A stretch of 64,000 nt of DNA from Floricoccus penangensis (GTDB lineage: Bacteria; Bacillota; Bacilli; Lactobacillales; Streptococcaceae). Shown in pieces: positions 34,413 through 44,350 of this stretch (the first letter of the stretch is position 1; the number at the start of each line of letters is the position of its first letter). The stretch covers positions 294,581-358,580 of the forward strand of contig NZ_MKIQ01000028.1 of the NCBI RefSeq assembly GCF_001832885.1. Direction: 5' to 3'. Made by a program: the position numbers and the translations under genes. Below the pieces are notes generated by a model that made no database searches, was not told the DNA's origin, and worked only from the letters and a program-made list of their open reading frames with translations.

Positions 34413-35162
34413 TGTCGCCTTCAGTTGAGCTGCAATAAATTCTTCTGGATTATCGAAAGTAATACCTTGAGGATCTGCAAAATCATCATTAATTTCAACA
34501 TTAATTTTATAATACTTATCATCCACTGCCTCAATATACCCATATTTAATCAAAGTCTGAATAAAAATATCAGGCTTTTTATTAGGTACAAGTTCACGCT
34601 TAGTATACTTCAAAAGAAAAACAGTCATATAGCGTAAAGCATAATTAGGATCTACATCCCCCATAATTCTATATATATCCTTTTCAAGAGTAGATAATGG
34701 AATACCTTGAGCAACATGATAAAAATAATTTGCTAAATTATCATCTGTCCTTGCAAAATTACTTGAAAAGAAAAACTTCAAATCATTAACTTCATTCTTT
34801 AGTAATAAATATGTTTGGCTCTCATTTAATTTTATACTTAATATAGAATTAGATCTCAAGAAAAATGGTTTGCTGTAAGATAAAATTTGAATTTTGTTAG
34901 GCTCTTCTGATTCTTCCACTAATTCCTTAGTAAAATCAATATCGTCAAAAACTTTAAAATTGTTATAATAACGACGATTCTCTCTTCTAATTAAACCTGA
35001 CTGAATATAATCTTCTAATTTTCTATCTAAATTATTCGTATCTTTAAATTCAGCTTTTATTGCCCGCAAAGTTACATCCTGATTAATATCTAGAAATTCT
35101 ATCAAACTGCGAAAAAACGGCTGTTTAGTCAGCCGATTTTCGTTATATATTTTAATTGACAT
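34383..35162 (-). CDS. DUF1803 domain-containing protein
   Basis: A 259-residue cytosolic protein, largely helical, without known motifs; it matches the DUF1803 family, which in streptococci is encoded directly after ppaC. Features include an N-terminal NRLTKQPFFRSLIEFLD and a central FFFSSNFARTDDNLANYFYHVAQG. Its ATG overlaps the ppaC stop by 1 nt (TAATG), so it is translationally coupled. Function unknown. Confidence 0.85.
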   Translation of the reverse strand: MSIKIYNENRLTKQPFFRSLIEFLDINQDVTLRAIKAEFKDTNNLDRKLEDYIQSGLIRRENRRYYNNFKVFDDIDFTKELVEESEEPNKIQILSYSKPFFLRSNSILSIKLNESQTYLLLKNEVNDLKFFFSSNFARTDDNLANYFYHVAQGIPLSTLEKDIYRIMGDVDPNYALRYMTVFLLKYTKRELVPNKKPDIFIQTLIKYGYIEAVDDKYYKINVEINDDFADPQGITFDNPEEFIAAQLKATRKIQTSFIV

Positions 35163-36097
35163 TATTTTTCAAATGCTTCTGTTAATTGTGGAACTACTTG
35201 TTTTTTACGTGATACTGCACCTTCAAGGAAAGCATGGTTATTTTCAAGTTTGAAATTAAATGCAGATTCAACATTATCAACATTTTCACCTAAGTGAAGG
35301 ATTTCAGAGTTACTATTTACGATATCAGTAATCATAAGTACAAAATCAGAATATCCATTTTCTTCCATTGATGCCTTCATAGCTGCTTCAATTTCGTCTT
35401 GACGAGCAAGGACTTCATCAATATCAACAGTATTAACTTGTGCTACACGAACAGCATTACCATTTAGTTCAAATGTTTTAGCATCAATATCAATTAATTC
35501 ATCAGCAGATTTGCTAGCAAGGTTTGTTCCTGCTTTAAGCATAGCAAGTCCGTATTCTTCAAGATCTACTCCAGCAATTTCAGCTAATTTTGGAGCAATT
35601 TCTTTATCAAAATCAGTAGTTGTTGGCGATTTCAAAAGAAGCGTATCAGAAATTAGTCCTGAAAGCATAAGTCCTGCAATCTCACTTGGAATTTCTACTC
35701 CATACTCATTATATAATTTGTAAATTACAGATGAGCATGAACCTAGAGGTTCAAGACGCATAAATAGTGGATTTGCAGTTTGGAAATTTGCCACACGGTG
35801 GTGGTCAACAACTGCAAATACTTCAACATCTTCAATATCAGAAATTGATTGTTGGAATTCATTATGGTCAGTAAGGGCTACTTTTTCAACGCCCTCAGCT
35901 TTAGCAGATTCTACAACACGAGGTGCAGTCACTCCAAATTTTTCAAGGACAAAAGCTGTTTCTTCGTTAACTTCCCCAAGAGCAACTGCTTCTGCATCAA
36001 GTTTATCTTCAACTTTTAAAAGGTGAGCAAATGCAACACTAGAAGCAATCGCATCTGTATCAGGGTTTTGGTGACCAAAAACTAAAATTTTTGACAT
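35162..36097 (-). CDS. ppaC: Manganese-dependent inorganic pyrophosphatase
   Basis: A family II (DHH) pyrophosphatase of 311 residues that drives biosynthesis by hydrolysing pyrophosphate. Metal ligands are visible in [13 protein letters not shown] (residues 7-19) and [10 protein letters not shown] near 97; the C-terminal DHHA2 region contains [14 protein letters not shown] precedes the ATG. First gene of the ppaC-DUF1803 pair. Confidence 0.97.
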   Translation of the reverse strand: MSKILVFGHQNPDTDAIASSVAFAHLLKVEDKLDAEAVALGEVNEETAFVLEKFGVTAPRVVESAKAEGVEKVALTDHNEFQQSISDIEDVEVFAVVDHHRVANFQTANPLFMRLEPLGSCSSVIYKLYNEYGVEIPSEIAGLMLSGLISDTLLLKSPTTTDFDKEIAPKLAEIAGVDLEEYGLAMLKAGTNLASKSADELIDIDAKTFELNGNAVRVAQVNTVDIDEVLARQDEIEAAMKASMEENGYSDFVLMITDIVNSNSEILHLGENVDNVESAFNFKLENNHAFLEGAVSRKKQVVPQLTEAFEK

Positions 36098-36167
36098 TGT
36101 TTTATCTCCATTTATCTTTTTTTCTTCATACTATTCTAGCAAATTTTCTTCATTTTTTCTAGCTATA

Positions 36168-36192
36168 AGAAAAAGCGAAACATCGTTCGCCC
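36168..36192 (-). terminator. Terminator of pflA
   Basis: GCGAA/TTCGC stem with 5-6 nt loop followed on the minus strand by TTTTTC. Confidence 0.6.
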
Positions 36193-36209
36193 TACTCTTT
36201 TGAGTTAAT

Positions 36210-37001
36210 CTATGCTCTATGTACCCTTGTCAAATATTCAGTATATGATTCGGTATGCATTAATTCCTTTGCATTTTCAACTCTTTCTTTTGTTGGCGGC
36301 TTTACACCAGCAAGTGGATATTTAAGGCCCATCTCCTGCCATTTGATTTCACCCATTGTATGGTATGGAAGAATTTCAAACTTATCAACATTTTTAAGAG
36401 TTTTAACAAATTTATCTAATTCAATCAAATCTTCATCAAAATCTGTTTCACCTGGAACTAATACGTGTCTAACCCACGCTGGTACTCCATAGTCAGAAAG
36501 ATATCTAGCAAAATCTAAAATGGTTTTATTATCATGACCAGTTAAAATCTTATGACGTTTAGGATTTATTTCTTTCAAGTCTAGTAAAACCAAATCTGTA
36601 ACATCTAAGAGAGCATTTATTGTTTCTAAAAACTCTGGACTTCTATTGAATGGAAGTGCTGCCGTATCAAGAGTTGTATGTATTCCAAGTTCATGTGCTC
36701 TAGTAAATAAAGCAGTAACAAACTCAGCTTGTAGCATTGCTTCACCACCACTAACTGTAATACCACCATTTTTACCCCAGAATGATTTAAAGCGAAGTGC
36801 CTCATTTAAAACATCTTCAACAGTTCTTTCTTCAGCTTTTTCACTTTTAAATGCTAAAGTATCTGGATTATGGCAATATTTGCAACGCATTTTACAACCT
36901 TGCATAAATATAATAAAACGAATCCCTGGACCATCTACACTACCAAAACTTTCAGTAGAATGAACTAAACCAGTAACTTGTGTAATATCTTTTTCAGTCA
37001 T
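36210..37001 (-). CDS. pflA: Pyruvate formate-lyase-activating enzyme
   Basis: A radical SAM enzyme that installs the glycyl radical on pyruvate formate-lyase under anaerobiosis. 263 residues from the ATG at 37001 (GGAG upstream); a 29-residue extension is rejected. The [4Fe-4S] motif is CKMRCKYCHNPDT near residue 35, with SVDGPGIRF before it and GGITVSGGEAMLQ near 78. Monocistronic between the CNNM gene and ppaC. Confidence 0.95.
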   Translation of the reverse strand: MTEKDITQVTGLVHSTESFGSVDGPGIRFIIFMQGCKMRCKYCHNPDTLAFKSEKAEERTVEDVLNEALRFKSFWGKNGGITVSGGEAMLQAEFVTALFTRAHELGIHTTLDTAALPFNRSPEFLETINALLDVTDLVLLDLKEINPKRHKILTGHDNKTILDFARYLSDYGVPAWVRHVLVPGETDFDEDLIELDKFVKTLKNVDKFEILPYHTMGEIKWQEMGLKYPLAGVKPPTKERVENAKELMHTESYTEYLTRVHRA

Positions 37002-37087
37002 CTCTAACTCTCCATCGTCTTTATTTCCTATGTATAGGATACATGATTTTGAAAGCATTTTCAAATCTTCTGTTTTACTACAAAGCA

Positions 37088-37118
37088 TAGAAAAAGGAGG
37101 TTAATCCTCCTCCTTTTC
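37088..37118 (-). terminator. Terminator of the CNNM/CBS gene
   Basis: GGAGG/CCTCC with 5-nt loop, followed on the minus strand by TTTTTC; overlaps the stop codon at 37101. Confidence 0.7.
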
Positions 37119-38447
37119 TTCCTTATCTTCAGTGTCAAAAAATTCAAGCTGAAGGACATCGACACGGGGTCCTTCCATCTTTAAGTTAGTCAATGTAAAC
37201 GACTTGTCTTTTGATACTAGGTCTAGGTTTATATGCTCATCTTCTCCTGGAATTGTACCAATTTCAGTAACAAAGAATCCTGCAATTGTATCAACATCAT
37301 TATTTTCAAGCTCTACTTTGAATTCCTCATTGAAATCACTTAATGGCATTCTACCTTTTATCTGATATAGATTATCACTAATTTGTTCAACTTCCGGATC
37401 TTCCTTAGCATCACTTTCGTCTTCAATTTCACCGACGATTTCTTCTAACAAGTCTTCAAGCGTTACAATACCTTCTACACCACCATACTCATTAAGCAAG
37501 ATAGCCATTTGATTTTTTGTTCTCTTAAGTTCTTTCATTAAATCATCAACATAAATTGTTTCAGGAACAAATAATGGTTCTTGCATAATACTTAAAATAT
37601 CAACATTTTCAAAGCCCTTATTATAAGCTTCTCGTAATAAGTTTTTAGTATGAAGAATACCGATAATTTTATCTTTATCATCATCATAAACAGGAAATCT
37701 TGAGTAGACAGAATCAATGATATATTTAATATTGTAAGCCGTATCGTCTTGAATATCAATCATTGATGCATCCGTTCTAGGCACCATGATTTCACGCGCT
37801 ACTAGCTCATCTAGTGAGAAAATACCGGCAAGCATTTCTCGCTCATCGGAATCAAGTGCTACTGCACTAGTGTTAAGAAGATATTCGATTTCATCACGTG
37901 TCATATTATCACTGTGATCATCAAATTTCATAGGTGTCAACTTACTTAATAAGTTAGTTGAACTTGCTAATAACCATACGAATGGCTTCATAATAACACC
38001 AAGTATTTGAATTGGTGTTACAACTTTAACCGCTAGACTCTCTTTTAAGTTTTGAGCAATTCTCTTTGGATAAAGTTCACCAAAAACAATTGAAAAATAT
38101 GTCAATAAAGCAAGAACAATAACTTGTGCAATTGTTTTTGCCCCAGCAATATGACCTAAATATGGTACTAGTTTAGCTGCCAATGTCTCAGCAAGACTCG
38201 CCCCAGTTAAGATATTAATTAAAGTAATACCAACCTGAATTGTTGAAAGGAAGTTACTTGGATTATTGATTACACTTAACAGCTTTGAATATTTTTTATC
38301 ACCTTCTGCTGCACGTTGTTCAACCCTTGAACGATTGACACTTACTAGAGCCATCTCACTGGCTGCAAAAAAGGCATTTAATGCTGTAAGAACAACTAAT
38401 AATATTAATTGAATTAAAATCGACTGACCCTCGGGATCTGCATTCAT
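37101..38447 (-). CDS. CNNM/CBS domain protein (HlyC/CorC family)
   Basis: A 448-residue membrane protein: an N-terminal CNNM (DUF21) domain with three to four helices (residues 8-180), two CBS repeats (VPRTDASMID near 222; GGVEGIVTLEDLLEEIVGEI near 325), and a C-terminal CorC/HlyC domain. The family transports or senses divalent cations such as Mg2+; the hemolysin name in streptococci is historical. The acidic tail EDKEEKEED is notable. Start ATG with GGAG upstream. Lies in line with the AI-2E-family gene but 82 nt apart. Confidence 0.9.
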   Translation of the reverse strand: MNADPEGQSILIQLILLVVLTALNAFFAASEMALVSVNRSRVEQRAAEGDKKYSKLLSVINNPSNFLSTIQVGITLINILTGASLAETLAAKLVPYLGHIAGAKTIAQVIVLALLTYFSIVFGELYPKRIAQNLKESLAVKVVTPIQILGVIMKPFVWLLASSTNLLSKLTPMKFDDHSDNMTRDEIEYLLNTSAVALDSDEREMLAGIFSLDELVAREIMVPRTDASMIDIQDDTAYNIKYIIDSVYSRFPVYDDDKDKIIGILHTKNLLREAYNKGFENVDILSIMQEPLFVPETIYVDDLMKELKRTKNQMAILLNEYGGVEGIVTLEDLLEEIVGEIEDESDAKEDPEVEQISDNLYQIKGRMPLSDFNEEFKVELENNDVDTIAGFFVTEIGTIPGEDEHINLDLVSKDKSFTLTNLKMEGPRVDVLQLEFFDTEDKEEKEED

Positions 38448-38528
38448 GTTTGTTTCTCTTCTCCTATTTTATAAATTCTTTTGTAAAGGTAGTATAATTA
38501 TATCATATTTTATTTTCTTGAAAAGAGA

Positions 38529-39617
38529 TTATGCTTTTGCTTTTTTCTTCTCTTCAAAAATATTAGCAATAAACTTAACAACTTCCTTGATCAATGAATA
38601 TGCAGGTACTGCAATTATCATTCCAACTAAACCATATAAGTTACCAACAACTAGCATCAATAACATAATAGTCACTGGATGAATTTTCATTGCGTTTCCA
38701 ACAACTTTTGGATAAATAAAATTACCATCAATTTGTTGAACCACTGCAACATATATTACTGCAACAACTGCCTTCTTCCAATCATCCGCTGCAACTACTA
38801 AAACCATCGGAGCCATACCAATATAAGGACCCAAATATGGAATCAAATTTGTAATTGCTGAAAAAGTCGCAAGTAAGAAAGCATAGGGAATACCCATAAC
38901 AAGGTAACCAATGAACACAAAAATAAATATGATTGAACAATCTATTGCTGATCCTAGAATGTAACGAGACATAGTATCATTTAAAGTTTCTAAAAGACCA
39001 GTTATATTATACTTATCATCTTTTAAAATTGTCTTCTTAAGAGTTGGTAGTAGCTTATGACCATCTCTAAGCATGTAGTAAAGAAGTATTGGTGCTAATA
39101 CTAATATCAGTCCAACCCTTGTTATCGTTGAAAGCATACCATTTAAACTTAGGGTTACTCCATTCAATACATTTTTTAGTATCGATGAGTATGATAAATT
39201 TAACTTTTGAAAAGCTTCTTCAATATTTAAATCACGGAATTCCTTTCTTTGAGCAAGTTCTTCAACCCACTTTTGAATATCTGGAATCGCATTTGCTGTA
39301 GCATTTACAAGACCAGTTAGCTGATTAATAATAGTCGGAACAAAACTAACGACCATAAATACCACAAGACCAATTAAAATTATAAAAACAATTAAAATTC
39401 CTAGACTTCTCTTAATTTTAAATTTTTTCTGAAGAAGTTCGATTAAAGGATTAAAGGCATAGTATAAAAAACCAGCGATTAAAAAAGGAATAAAGACTGT
39501 AGCGAAGAGACTTCCTATCGGTTTAAATAGAAAATCTAGTTTTGTTAAAATGAAAATTAACGAAGCTATGGCCAGTATCTCAACAGTCCAAAAAAACAAT
39601 TTATTATTCTTAAACAT
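38529..39617 (-). CDS. AI-2E family transporter (PerM/YdbI-like)
   Basis: A 362-residue membrane protein with about eight helices. TNLIPYLGPYIGMAPMVL near 265 and VVQQIDGNFIYPKVVGNAMKIHPVT near 292 are the family signature. Named for autoinducer-2 exporters, but many members act as cation or other exporters, so an AI-2 role is not implied although luxS lies 20 kb away. GAGG precedes the ATG. Confidence 0.9.
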   Translation of the reverse strand: MFKNNKLFFWTVEILAIASLIFILTKLDFLFKPIGSLFATVFIPFLIAGFLYYAFNPLIELLQKKFKIKRSLGILIVFIILIGLVVFMVVSFVPTIINQLTGLVNATANAIPDIQKWVEELAQRKEFRDLNIEEAFQKLNLSYSSILKNVLNGVTLSLNGMLSTITRVGLILVLAPILLYYMLRDGHKLLPTLKKTILKDDKYNITGLLETLNDTMSRYILGSAIDCSIIFIFVFIGYLVMGIPYAFLLATFSAITNLIPYLGPYIGMAPMVLVVAADDWKKAVVAVIYVAVVQQIDGNFIYPKVVGNAMKIHPVTIMLLMLVVGNLYGLVGMIIAVPAYSLIKEVVKFIANIFEEKKKAKA

Positions 39618-39692
39618 AATTCCTCACTCACTATTTGTTGAAAGACTTTCTTTATATTATAATTTATTTAGACTAATTATAAAAGGACTAAA

Positions 39693-40127
39693 ATGAAAAT
39701 TAAACAAACCAAAAATACACAATCACAAACATATTTAGATGCAGTAAAAATACGTAATAGCGTATTCGTCAAGGAACAAGGTGTACCATTCGCACTTGAA
39801 ATAGATGAAAATGAAAGTTATTGCATACATTTTGTACTATATAATTCCTTAGATATAGCAGTAGCCACCCTACGACTATTACCTCAGAATAACGAGCAAT
39901 TAATTCTTCAACGTATGGCTGTTCTCAAAGAATATCGTGAACTTGGATACGCGAAATTACTTATTCAAGAAGCATTAAAATTCACTGCTAATAATGGATA
40001 TCGTACTATCACTCTCCATGCCCAACTCCCTGCACGAGATTTCTATAAGAAAATAGGTTTTGAAGAATTTGGACAAGTGTTTAAAGAAGCTGGGATAAAA
40101 CATATTAGTATGAGAAAAGAACTATAA
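39693..40127 (+). CDS. GNAT family N-acetyltransferase, YjcF/ElaA-like
   Basis: A 144-residue GNAT protein with RNSVFVKEQGVPFALEID (residues 22-39), typical of the YjcF/ElaA subgroup, and the acetyl-CoA loop QRMAVLKEYRELGYAKLLI near 83-101. RDFYKKIGFEEFG closes the domain. AAAGGA precedes the ATG. Substrate unknown. Isolated gene. Confidence 0.88.
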   Translation: MKIKQTKNTQSQTYLDAVKIRNSVFVKEQGVPFALEIDENESYCIHFVLYNSLDIAVATLRLLPQNNEQLILQRMAVLKEYRELGYAKLLIQEALKFTANNGYRTITLHAQLPARDFYKKIGFEEFGQVFKEAGIKHISMRKEL

Positions 40128-40171
40128 TCACTTGTAAGCATCATTATGATTCATTATCTAAGTCTATAAAA

Positions 40172-40215
40172 CTTAACACAAAAGCCCTTAGCATGCTAAG
40201 GGCTTTTGTGTTAAG
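40172..40215. terminator. 44-bp perfect palindrome between the GNAT gene and tRNA-Arg
   Basis: Perfect 22-bp arms centred on GCATGC, with internal T4 and T tracts. It serves as terminator for the GNAT gene and, on the other strand, 4 nt past tRNA-Arg. Confidence 0.8.
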
Positions 40216-40218
40216 TAG

Positions 40219-40292
40219 TGTTCCAAGAGGGATTCGAACCCCCGACCGTTCGCTTAGAAGGCGAATGCTCTATCCAGCTGAGCTATTGAAAC
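40219..40292 (-). tRNA. tRNA-Arg (anticodon TCT)
   Basis: 74-nt cloverleaf on the minus strand: acceptor GTTTCAA/TTGGAAC (one T-G), D-arm TAGCTCAGCTGGATAGAGC, anticodon loop CTTCTAA, T-arm GGGGGTTCGAATCCC, discriminator A. CCA is not encoded. Reads AGA codons. Confidence 0.95.
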
Positions 40293-40430
40293 ATGATTAT
40301 TTACATAAAAACAACTAGAATGACGAGGCAAATCGCCATCTAGTTCGTGTAAACGTTAATTATATTTTATCAAAAAATCACAATTTGTCAATCTGATTTT
40401 TTAATTTTCCTCTAAATACACTAAAATTAA

Positions 40431-41609
40431 TTAATGTGAAGACTCTTCCCGTGAAGTTGAAGGAGTTGTACTTCCACCATTAGAAGAGGCATTCGTATCT
40501 AGTACAGGCATTTCTTTATTTGGTTCACCATCTGTCTGCAAAAAGTAAGTATTTAAATTATTATTTTTACTAATTGCAATACTAGGTATTTCATATGTGT
40601 TAGGAGAAGATCCAAAATATTTTTCAAATGTAACGATATCAGGAGAAAGTGAATCCAATGTATCTTTCCCTATTGAACGTCTCAGTGTATTTTGAACACT
40701 CAACAAATTATTTTCAGGCATCACTTGATAGGATACCTCATTAATCATTTCTCCAACACCTTGAAGTTTAATTGATTGAATAGTTTCAAATGATGAACTA
40801 AATCCCATAAGTTGCATCAAAGTATTAGAATTAATTTTTATATTTGTCTTCAAATTACCACTTAAAGACTCAAAAATATTTCTATAATTTGAGACACTGT
40901 TCATTGTTAGAAGTTTCTCTATGACTTTAGTAATTACCTCTCTTTGTCTCGCTTGTCTGCCAATATCTCCTTCTGGATCCTGGTATCTCATTCGAGAATA
41001 TACAAGGGCTTGATCACCATTCAAATGTTGAATGCCTGGCTTTACAGTTGCTTTATAATCTGGTTCAGTATCTTCAATTGAAATAGTATCCCCTAAGGTG
41101 TTATTAACTGTGATCCCACCAATTGCATCAACAAGAGTAACCAAACCTTGCATATTAATAAATGCATATGCATCTATTTTAAATCCAATAATATCTTGAA
41201 TATTTACGATACTCATCTTAGGCCCCCCTTCAGAATAAGCATCATTTAATTTCGTTAGCTTCCCTGTAGCCTTTCCATTCTTATCCAATAAATCAACTAG
41301 CATATCACGTTCTAAACTCGTCATTGTAGTCGTATTTGTTTTAGGATTTACAGTAGCAACGATCATTGAATCACTTCTTCCTTCCCAAGGATTCTCACGA
41401 CCTGCCCCACCAGTATCAATACCCATTAGAAGTATAGTAAAGGGCTTCGAGTTATCAAACTGTACGCCTTCCTCTGAACCCAATCCTAAATCATCAAATG
41501 TTGATGCCATCATATTTTCCGCACCATTCATTAAAGTATAACCATAAACAAATAATGCACCTATTGTTAACACGATAATCATAGTTAACATAGTTAATAT
41601 TTTCTTCAT
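40431..41609 (-). CDS. LytR-CpsA-Psr (LCP) family phosphotransferase
   Basis: Attaches anionic polymers such as teichoic acids to peptidoglycan. 392 residues: a signal-anchor helix (residues 5-24), the LCP domain with LLMGIDTGG near 59, the acidic-arginine motifs RSDSMIVATVNP near 78 and LERDMLVDL near 100, and YSRMRYQDPEGDIGRQARQREVI near 208; a Ser/Thr-rich tail. This is the LytR/BrpA type found beside tsaE in streptococci. TATAAT (41615-41620) lies 5 nt before the ATG with no ribosome binding site. Confidence 0.92.
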   Translation of the reverse strand: MKKILTMLTMIIVLTIGALFVYGYTLMNGAENMMASTFDDLGLGSEEGVQFDNSKPFTILLMGIDTGGAGRENPWEGRSDSMIVATVNPKTNTTTMTSLERDMLVDLLDKNGKATGKLTKLNDAYSEGGPKMSIVNIQDIIGFKIDAYAFINMQGLVTLVDAIGGITVNNTLGDTISIEDTEPDYKATVKPGIQHLNGDQALVYSRMRYQDPEGDIGRQARQREVITKVIEKLLTMNSVSNYRNIFESLSGNLKTNIKINSNTLMQLMGFSSSFETIQSIKLQGVGEMINEVSYQVMPENNLLSVQNTLRRSIGKDTLDSLSPDIVTFEKYFGSSPNTYEIPSIAISKNNNLNTYFLQTDGEPNKEMPVLDTNASSNGGSTTPSTSREESSH

Positions 41610-41706
41610 ATTTTATTATATTCTCGCTTTTTATTGTATTTTACTATTATCACATTTTTCCTAGTATCTTACAATAAGATCTTTCTCTTTGTAATAAAAT
41701 GTTAAT

Positions 41707-42144
41707 TTAGTTTTCTTCAATTAGAGGTAAAAATTTTATATAACTATCCCCATGAGCAGTCAATAGAACCTCTCGAACATCACCATCTCTTTCAAAAATA
41801 ATTTCCAAGTATTCCTTAGGAAGGTCTGCTTCCAGTAAATTCCCCCACTCAATTACTGTTACTCCATCACCAAAAATATATGAATCCAAATCAATTGAAT
41901 CTGGATCATCTCCTATTCTGTATACATCCATATGATAAAGAGGTAATCTTCCTTCATATTCCCTAACTATAGTATATGTGGGACTTTTAATCATTTGATT
42001 AATACCCAAACCTTTTCCAAGACCTTTAGTAAAAGTAGTCTTTCCTGCTCCTAGATCGCCTGTCAGTACAATGACATCACCTGCATTTAATTTATGAGCT
42101 AAACTTTCAGCAAAAGCTAGCATATCATTTTCATTTAATTTCAT
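41707..42144 (-). CDS. tsaE: tRNA t6A biosynthesis ATPase TsaE
   Basis: A 145-residue ATPase that activates the TsaBD complex. Walker A LTGDLGAGKTTFTKGLGKGLG (in part residues 27-41), SPTYTIVREY near 55, HMDVYRI near 71 and the FGDGVTVIEWG switch near 90 are all family features. The -10 TAAAAT (42151-42156, extended TG) ends 6 nt before the ATG, and no Shine-Dalgarno is visible. Confidence 0.95.
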   Translation of the reverse strand: MKLNENDMLAFAESLAHKLNAGDVIVLTGDLGAGKTTFTKGLGKGLGINQMIKSPTYTIVREYEGRLPLYHMDVYRIGDDPDSIDLDSYIFGDGVTVIEWGNLLEADLPKEYLEIIFERDGDVREVLLTAHGDSYIKFLPLIEEN

Positions 42145-42150
42145 ATGCTA

Positions 42151-42156
42151 ATTTTA
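42151..42156 (-). promoter_or_regulatory. Extended -10 directly before tsaE
   Basis: TGATAAAAT on the minus strand, ending 6 nt upstream of the tsaE ATG; -35 is weak. Confidence 0.5.
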
Positions 42157-42257
42157 TCAAAATTATAAGCACTTTTCACGATATTTAAGTATATTTTAAA
42201 AACAAAATATTTCATGTACATATGTCTATACGAAATTTAAACAAAATTTTTTCGCAA

Positions 42258-42285
42258 AAAAAGATGTGACAAATCACATCTTTAA
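42258..42285 (-). terminator. Terminator of typA
   Basis: AAAGATGTGA/TCACATCTTT 10-bp perfect stem, 4-nt loop, T run on the minus strand. Confidence 0.85.
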
Positions 42286-42299
42286 AATAGAACTAATAT

Positions 42300-44147
42300 T
42301 TATTTTTCTTCAGAATTTTTCTTTTTCTTATTAGCTTTTTCACGCTCAGCTTTGTTAAGAATTTGTTTACGAAGACGAATAGATTCTGGAGTTACTTCCA
42401 TATATTCATCATCATTCAAGAACTCTAGTGATTCTTCAAGAGTAAGGATTCTTGGAGTTTTAATAACAGAAGTTTGGTCTTTGTTAGCAGAACGAACGTT
42501 AGTCATTTGTTTTGCTTTTGTGATATTAACTGTTAGATCGTTATCACGACTGTTTTCACCAATAATCATTCCTTCATAAACTTCAGTACCTGGGTTTACA
42601 AAGATAGTTCCACGTTCTTCGACTGACATGATAGAGTATGTTGTTGCTTTACCTGTATCTATTGATACAAGAGCTCCACGATTACGGCCACCAATTTCAG
42701 CTTGAATAAGAGGTAAGTATTGATCAAATGTATGGTTCATAATACCATATCCACGAGTCATTGAAAGGAAATCAGTTGAGTATCCAATAAGTCCACGTGC
42801 AGGTACAAGGAAAATCAAACGAACTTGACCATTACCAGCATTTTGCATATCTAGCATTTCACCCTTACGTTCAGATAAACTTTGGATGATTGATCCTTGA
42901 TATTCTTCTGGCGTATCAATTTGAACACGTTCAAATGGTTCGCATTTAACACCATCAATTTCTTTAACAATAACTTCAGGACGAGATACTTGAAGCTCAT
43001 ATCCTTCACGACGCATTGTTTCGATAAGAATAGACAAGTGAAGTTCTCCACGACCAGATACTGTCCAACGGTCTGGTGAGTCTGTTGGATCTACTCTAAG
43101 CGATACGTCTGTTTGTAATTCAGCTTCTAAACGTTCTTCAACTTTTCTTGAAGTAACAAATTTACCTTCGCGACCTGCAAATGGTGAATTATTTACTAGG
43201 AAAGTCATTTGAAGTGTTGGTTCATCAATATGAAGAATTGGAAGTGGTTCAACTGCATCAGTAGGAGTTACAGTTTCTCCAACGAAGATATCAGCCATAC
43301 CAGAAACAGCAATAAGATCTCCAGCCTTCGCTTCTGGAATTTCACGACGCTCAAGACCAAAGAAACCAAATAACTTAGTTACACGGAAGTTTTGAGTAGT
43401 ACCGTCAAGTTTTGAAAGAGTAACTTGATCTCCAACTTTAATTTTACCACGGAATACACGTCCAATACCAATACGTCCAACATAGTCATTATAATCAAGT
43501 AATGAAACTTGGAATTGTAATGGCTCATCAGAATTATCAACTGGTGCTGGAATATGTTCAACAATTGTATCGAAAATAGGTGCCATAGTTTCTTCTTGAT
43601 CAGCAGGATCATCAGAAAGACTAGAAGTACCATTAACTGCTGCTGCGTAAATTACTGGGAAATCTAATTGTTCATCATCAGCTCCAAGTTCGATAAACAG
43701 TTCAAGAACTTCATCAACAACTTCAGCTGGACGTGCTGCTGGCTTATCAATTTTATTAACTACAACGATTGGAGTTAGTTTTTGATCAAGAGCTTTTTTC
43801 AATACAAAACGTGTTTGAGGCATTGTACCTTCGTAGGCATCTACTACTAATACTACACCATCAACCATTTTCATAATACGTTCAACTTCTCCACCAAAGT
43901 CCGCGTGTCCTGGTGTATCCAAGATATTAATACGTGTTCCATTATATGAAACTGCTGTATTTTTAGCTAGGATTGTAATTCCACGTTCTTTTTCAATGGC
44001 ATTTGAATCCATTGCGCGTTCTTGAAGTGTAAAGTGGTCATCTAATGTATCTGATTGTTTTAATAATTCATCAACCAAAGTAGTTTTACCATGGTCAACG
44101 TGGGCTATGATTGCAACGTTGCGAATATCATCACGTAATTTTGTCAA
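42300..44147 (-). CDS. typA: Translational GTPase TypA/BipA
   Basis: A 615-residue ribosome-binding GTPase needed under stress and cold for 50S assembly. G1 AHVDHGKTT at residues 15-23, G3 DTPGHADFG near 77, G4 NKIDKP near 131; elongation-factor-like domains II, III and V and the BipA-specific C-terminal domain follow. The tail is lysine-rich ([17 protein letters not shown]). Monocistronic, with a terminator directly after the stop. Confidence 0.97.
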   Translation of the reverse strand: MTKLRDDIRNVAIIAHVDHGKTTLVDELLKQSDTLDDHFTLQERAMDSNAIEKERGITILAKNTAVSYNGTRINILDTPGHADFGGEVERIMKMVDGVVLVVDAYEGTMPQTRFVLKKALDQKLTPIVVVNKIDKPAARPAEVVDEVLELFIELGADDEQLDFPVIYAAAVNGTSSLSDDPADQEETMAPIFDTIVEHIPAPVDNSDEPLQFQVSLLDYNDYVGRIGIGRVFRGKIKVGDQVTLSKLDGTTQNFRVTKLFGFFGLERREIPEAKAGDLIAVSGMADIFVGETVTPTDAVEPLPILHIDEPTLQMTFLVNNSPFAGREGKFVTSRKVEERLEAELQTDVSLRVDPTDSPDRWTVSGRGELHLSILIETMRREGYELQVSRPEVIVKEIDGVKCEPFERVQIDTPEEYQGSIIQSLSERKGEMLDMQNAGNGQVRLIFLVPARGLIGYSTDFLSMTRGYGIMNHTFDQYLPLIQAEIGGRNRGALVSIDTGKATTYSIMSVEERGTIFVNPGTEVYEGMIIGENSRDNDLTVNITKAKQMTNVRSANKDQTSVIKTPRILTLEESLEFLNDDEYMEVTPESIRLRKQILNKAEREKANKKKKNSEEK

Positions 44148-44350
44148 TTTTTTTCTTCCTTATATTTTACTTTAACCTAAAAAAGGCTCTTAGGGTAATA
44201 AGTATAACAGATTTTTTTCAAAAGTAAAAGCATCATGAATTTACTAGAACAGAAATTGTACGATATATACCTTCTAGTAATAATAATCAGATTTATAGTC
44301 TATCAAAAAAGAGTTAATCAGATTAAACTGAATAACTCTTTTAGATGGTT

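Noticed and set aside
36646..36963. Open frame opposite pflA
   Set aside because: Shadow of pflA; the pflA strand carries the full radical SAM motifs.
43379..43633. Extra small gene inside typA
   Set aside because: Same-strand, other-frame shadow without start signals.
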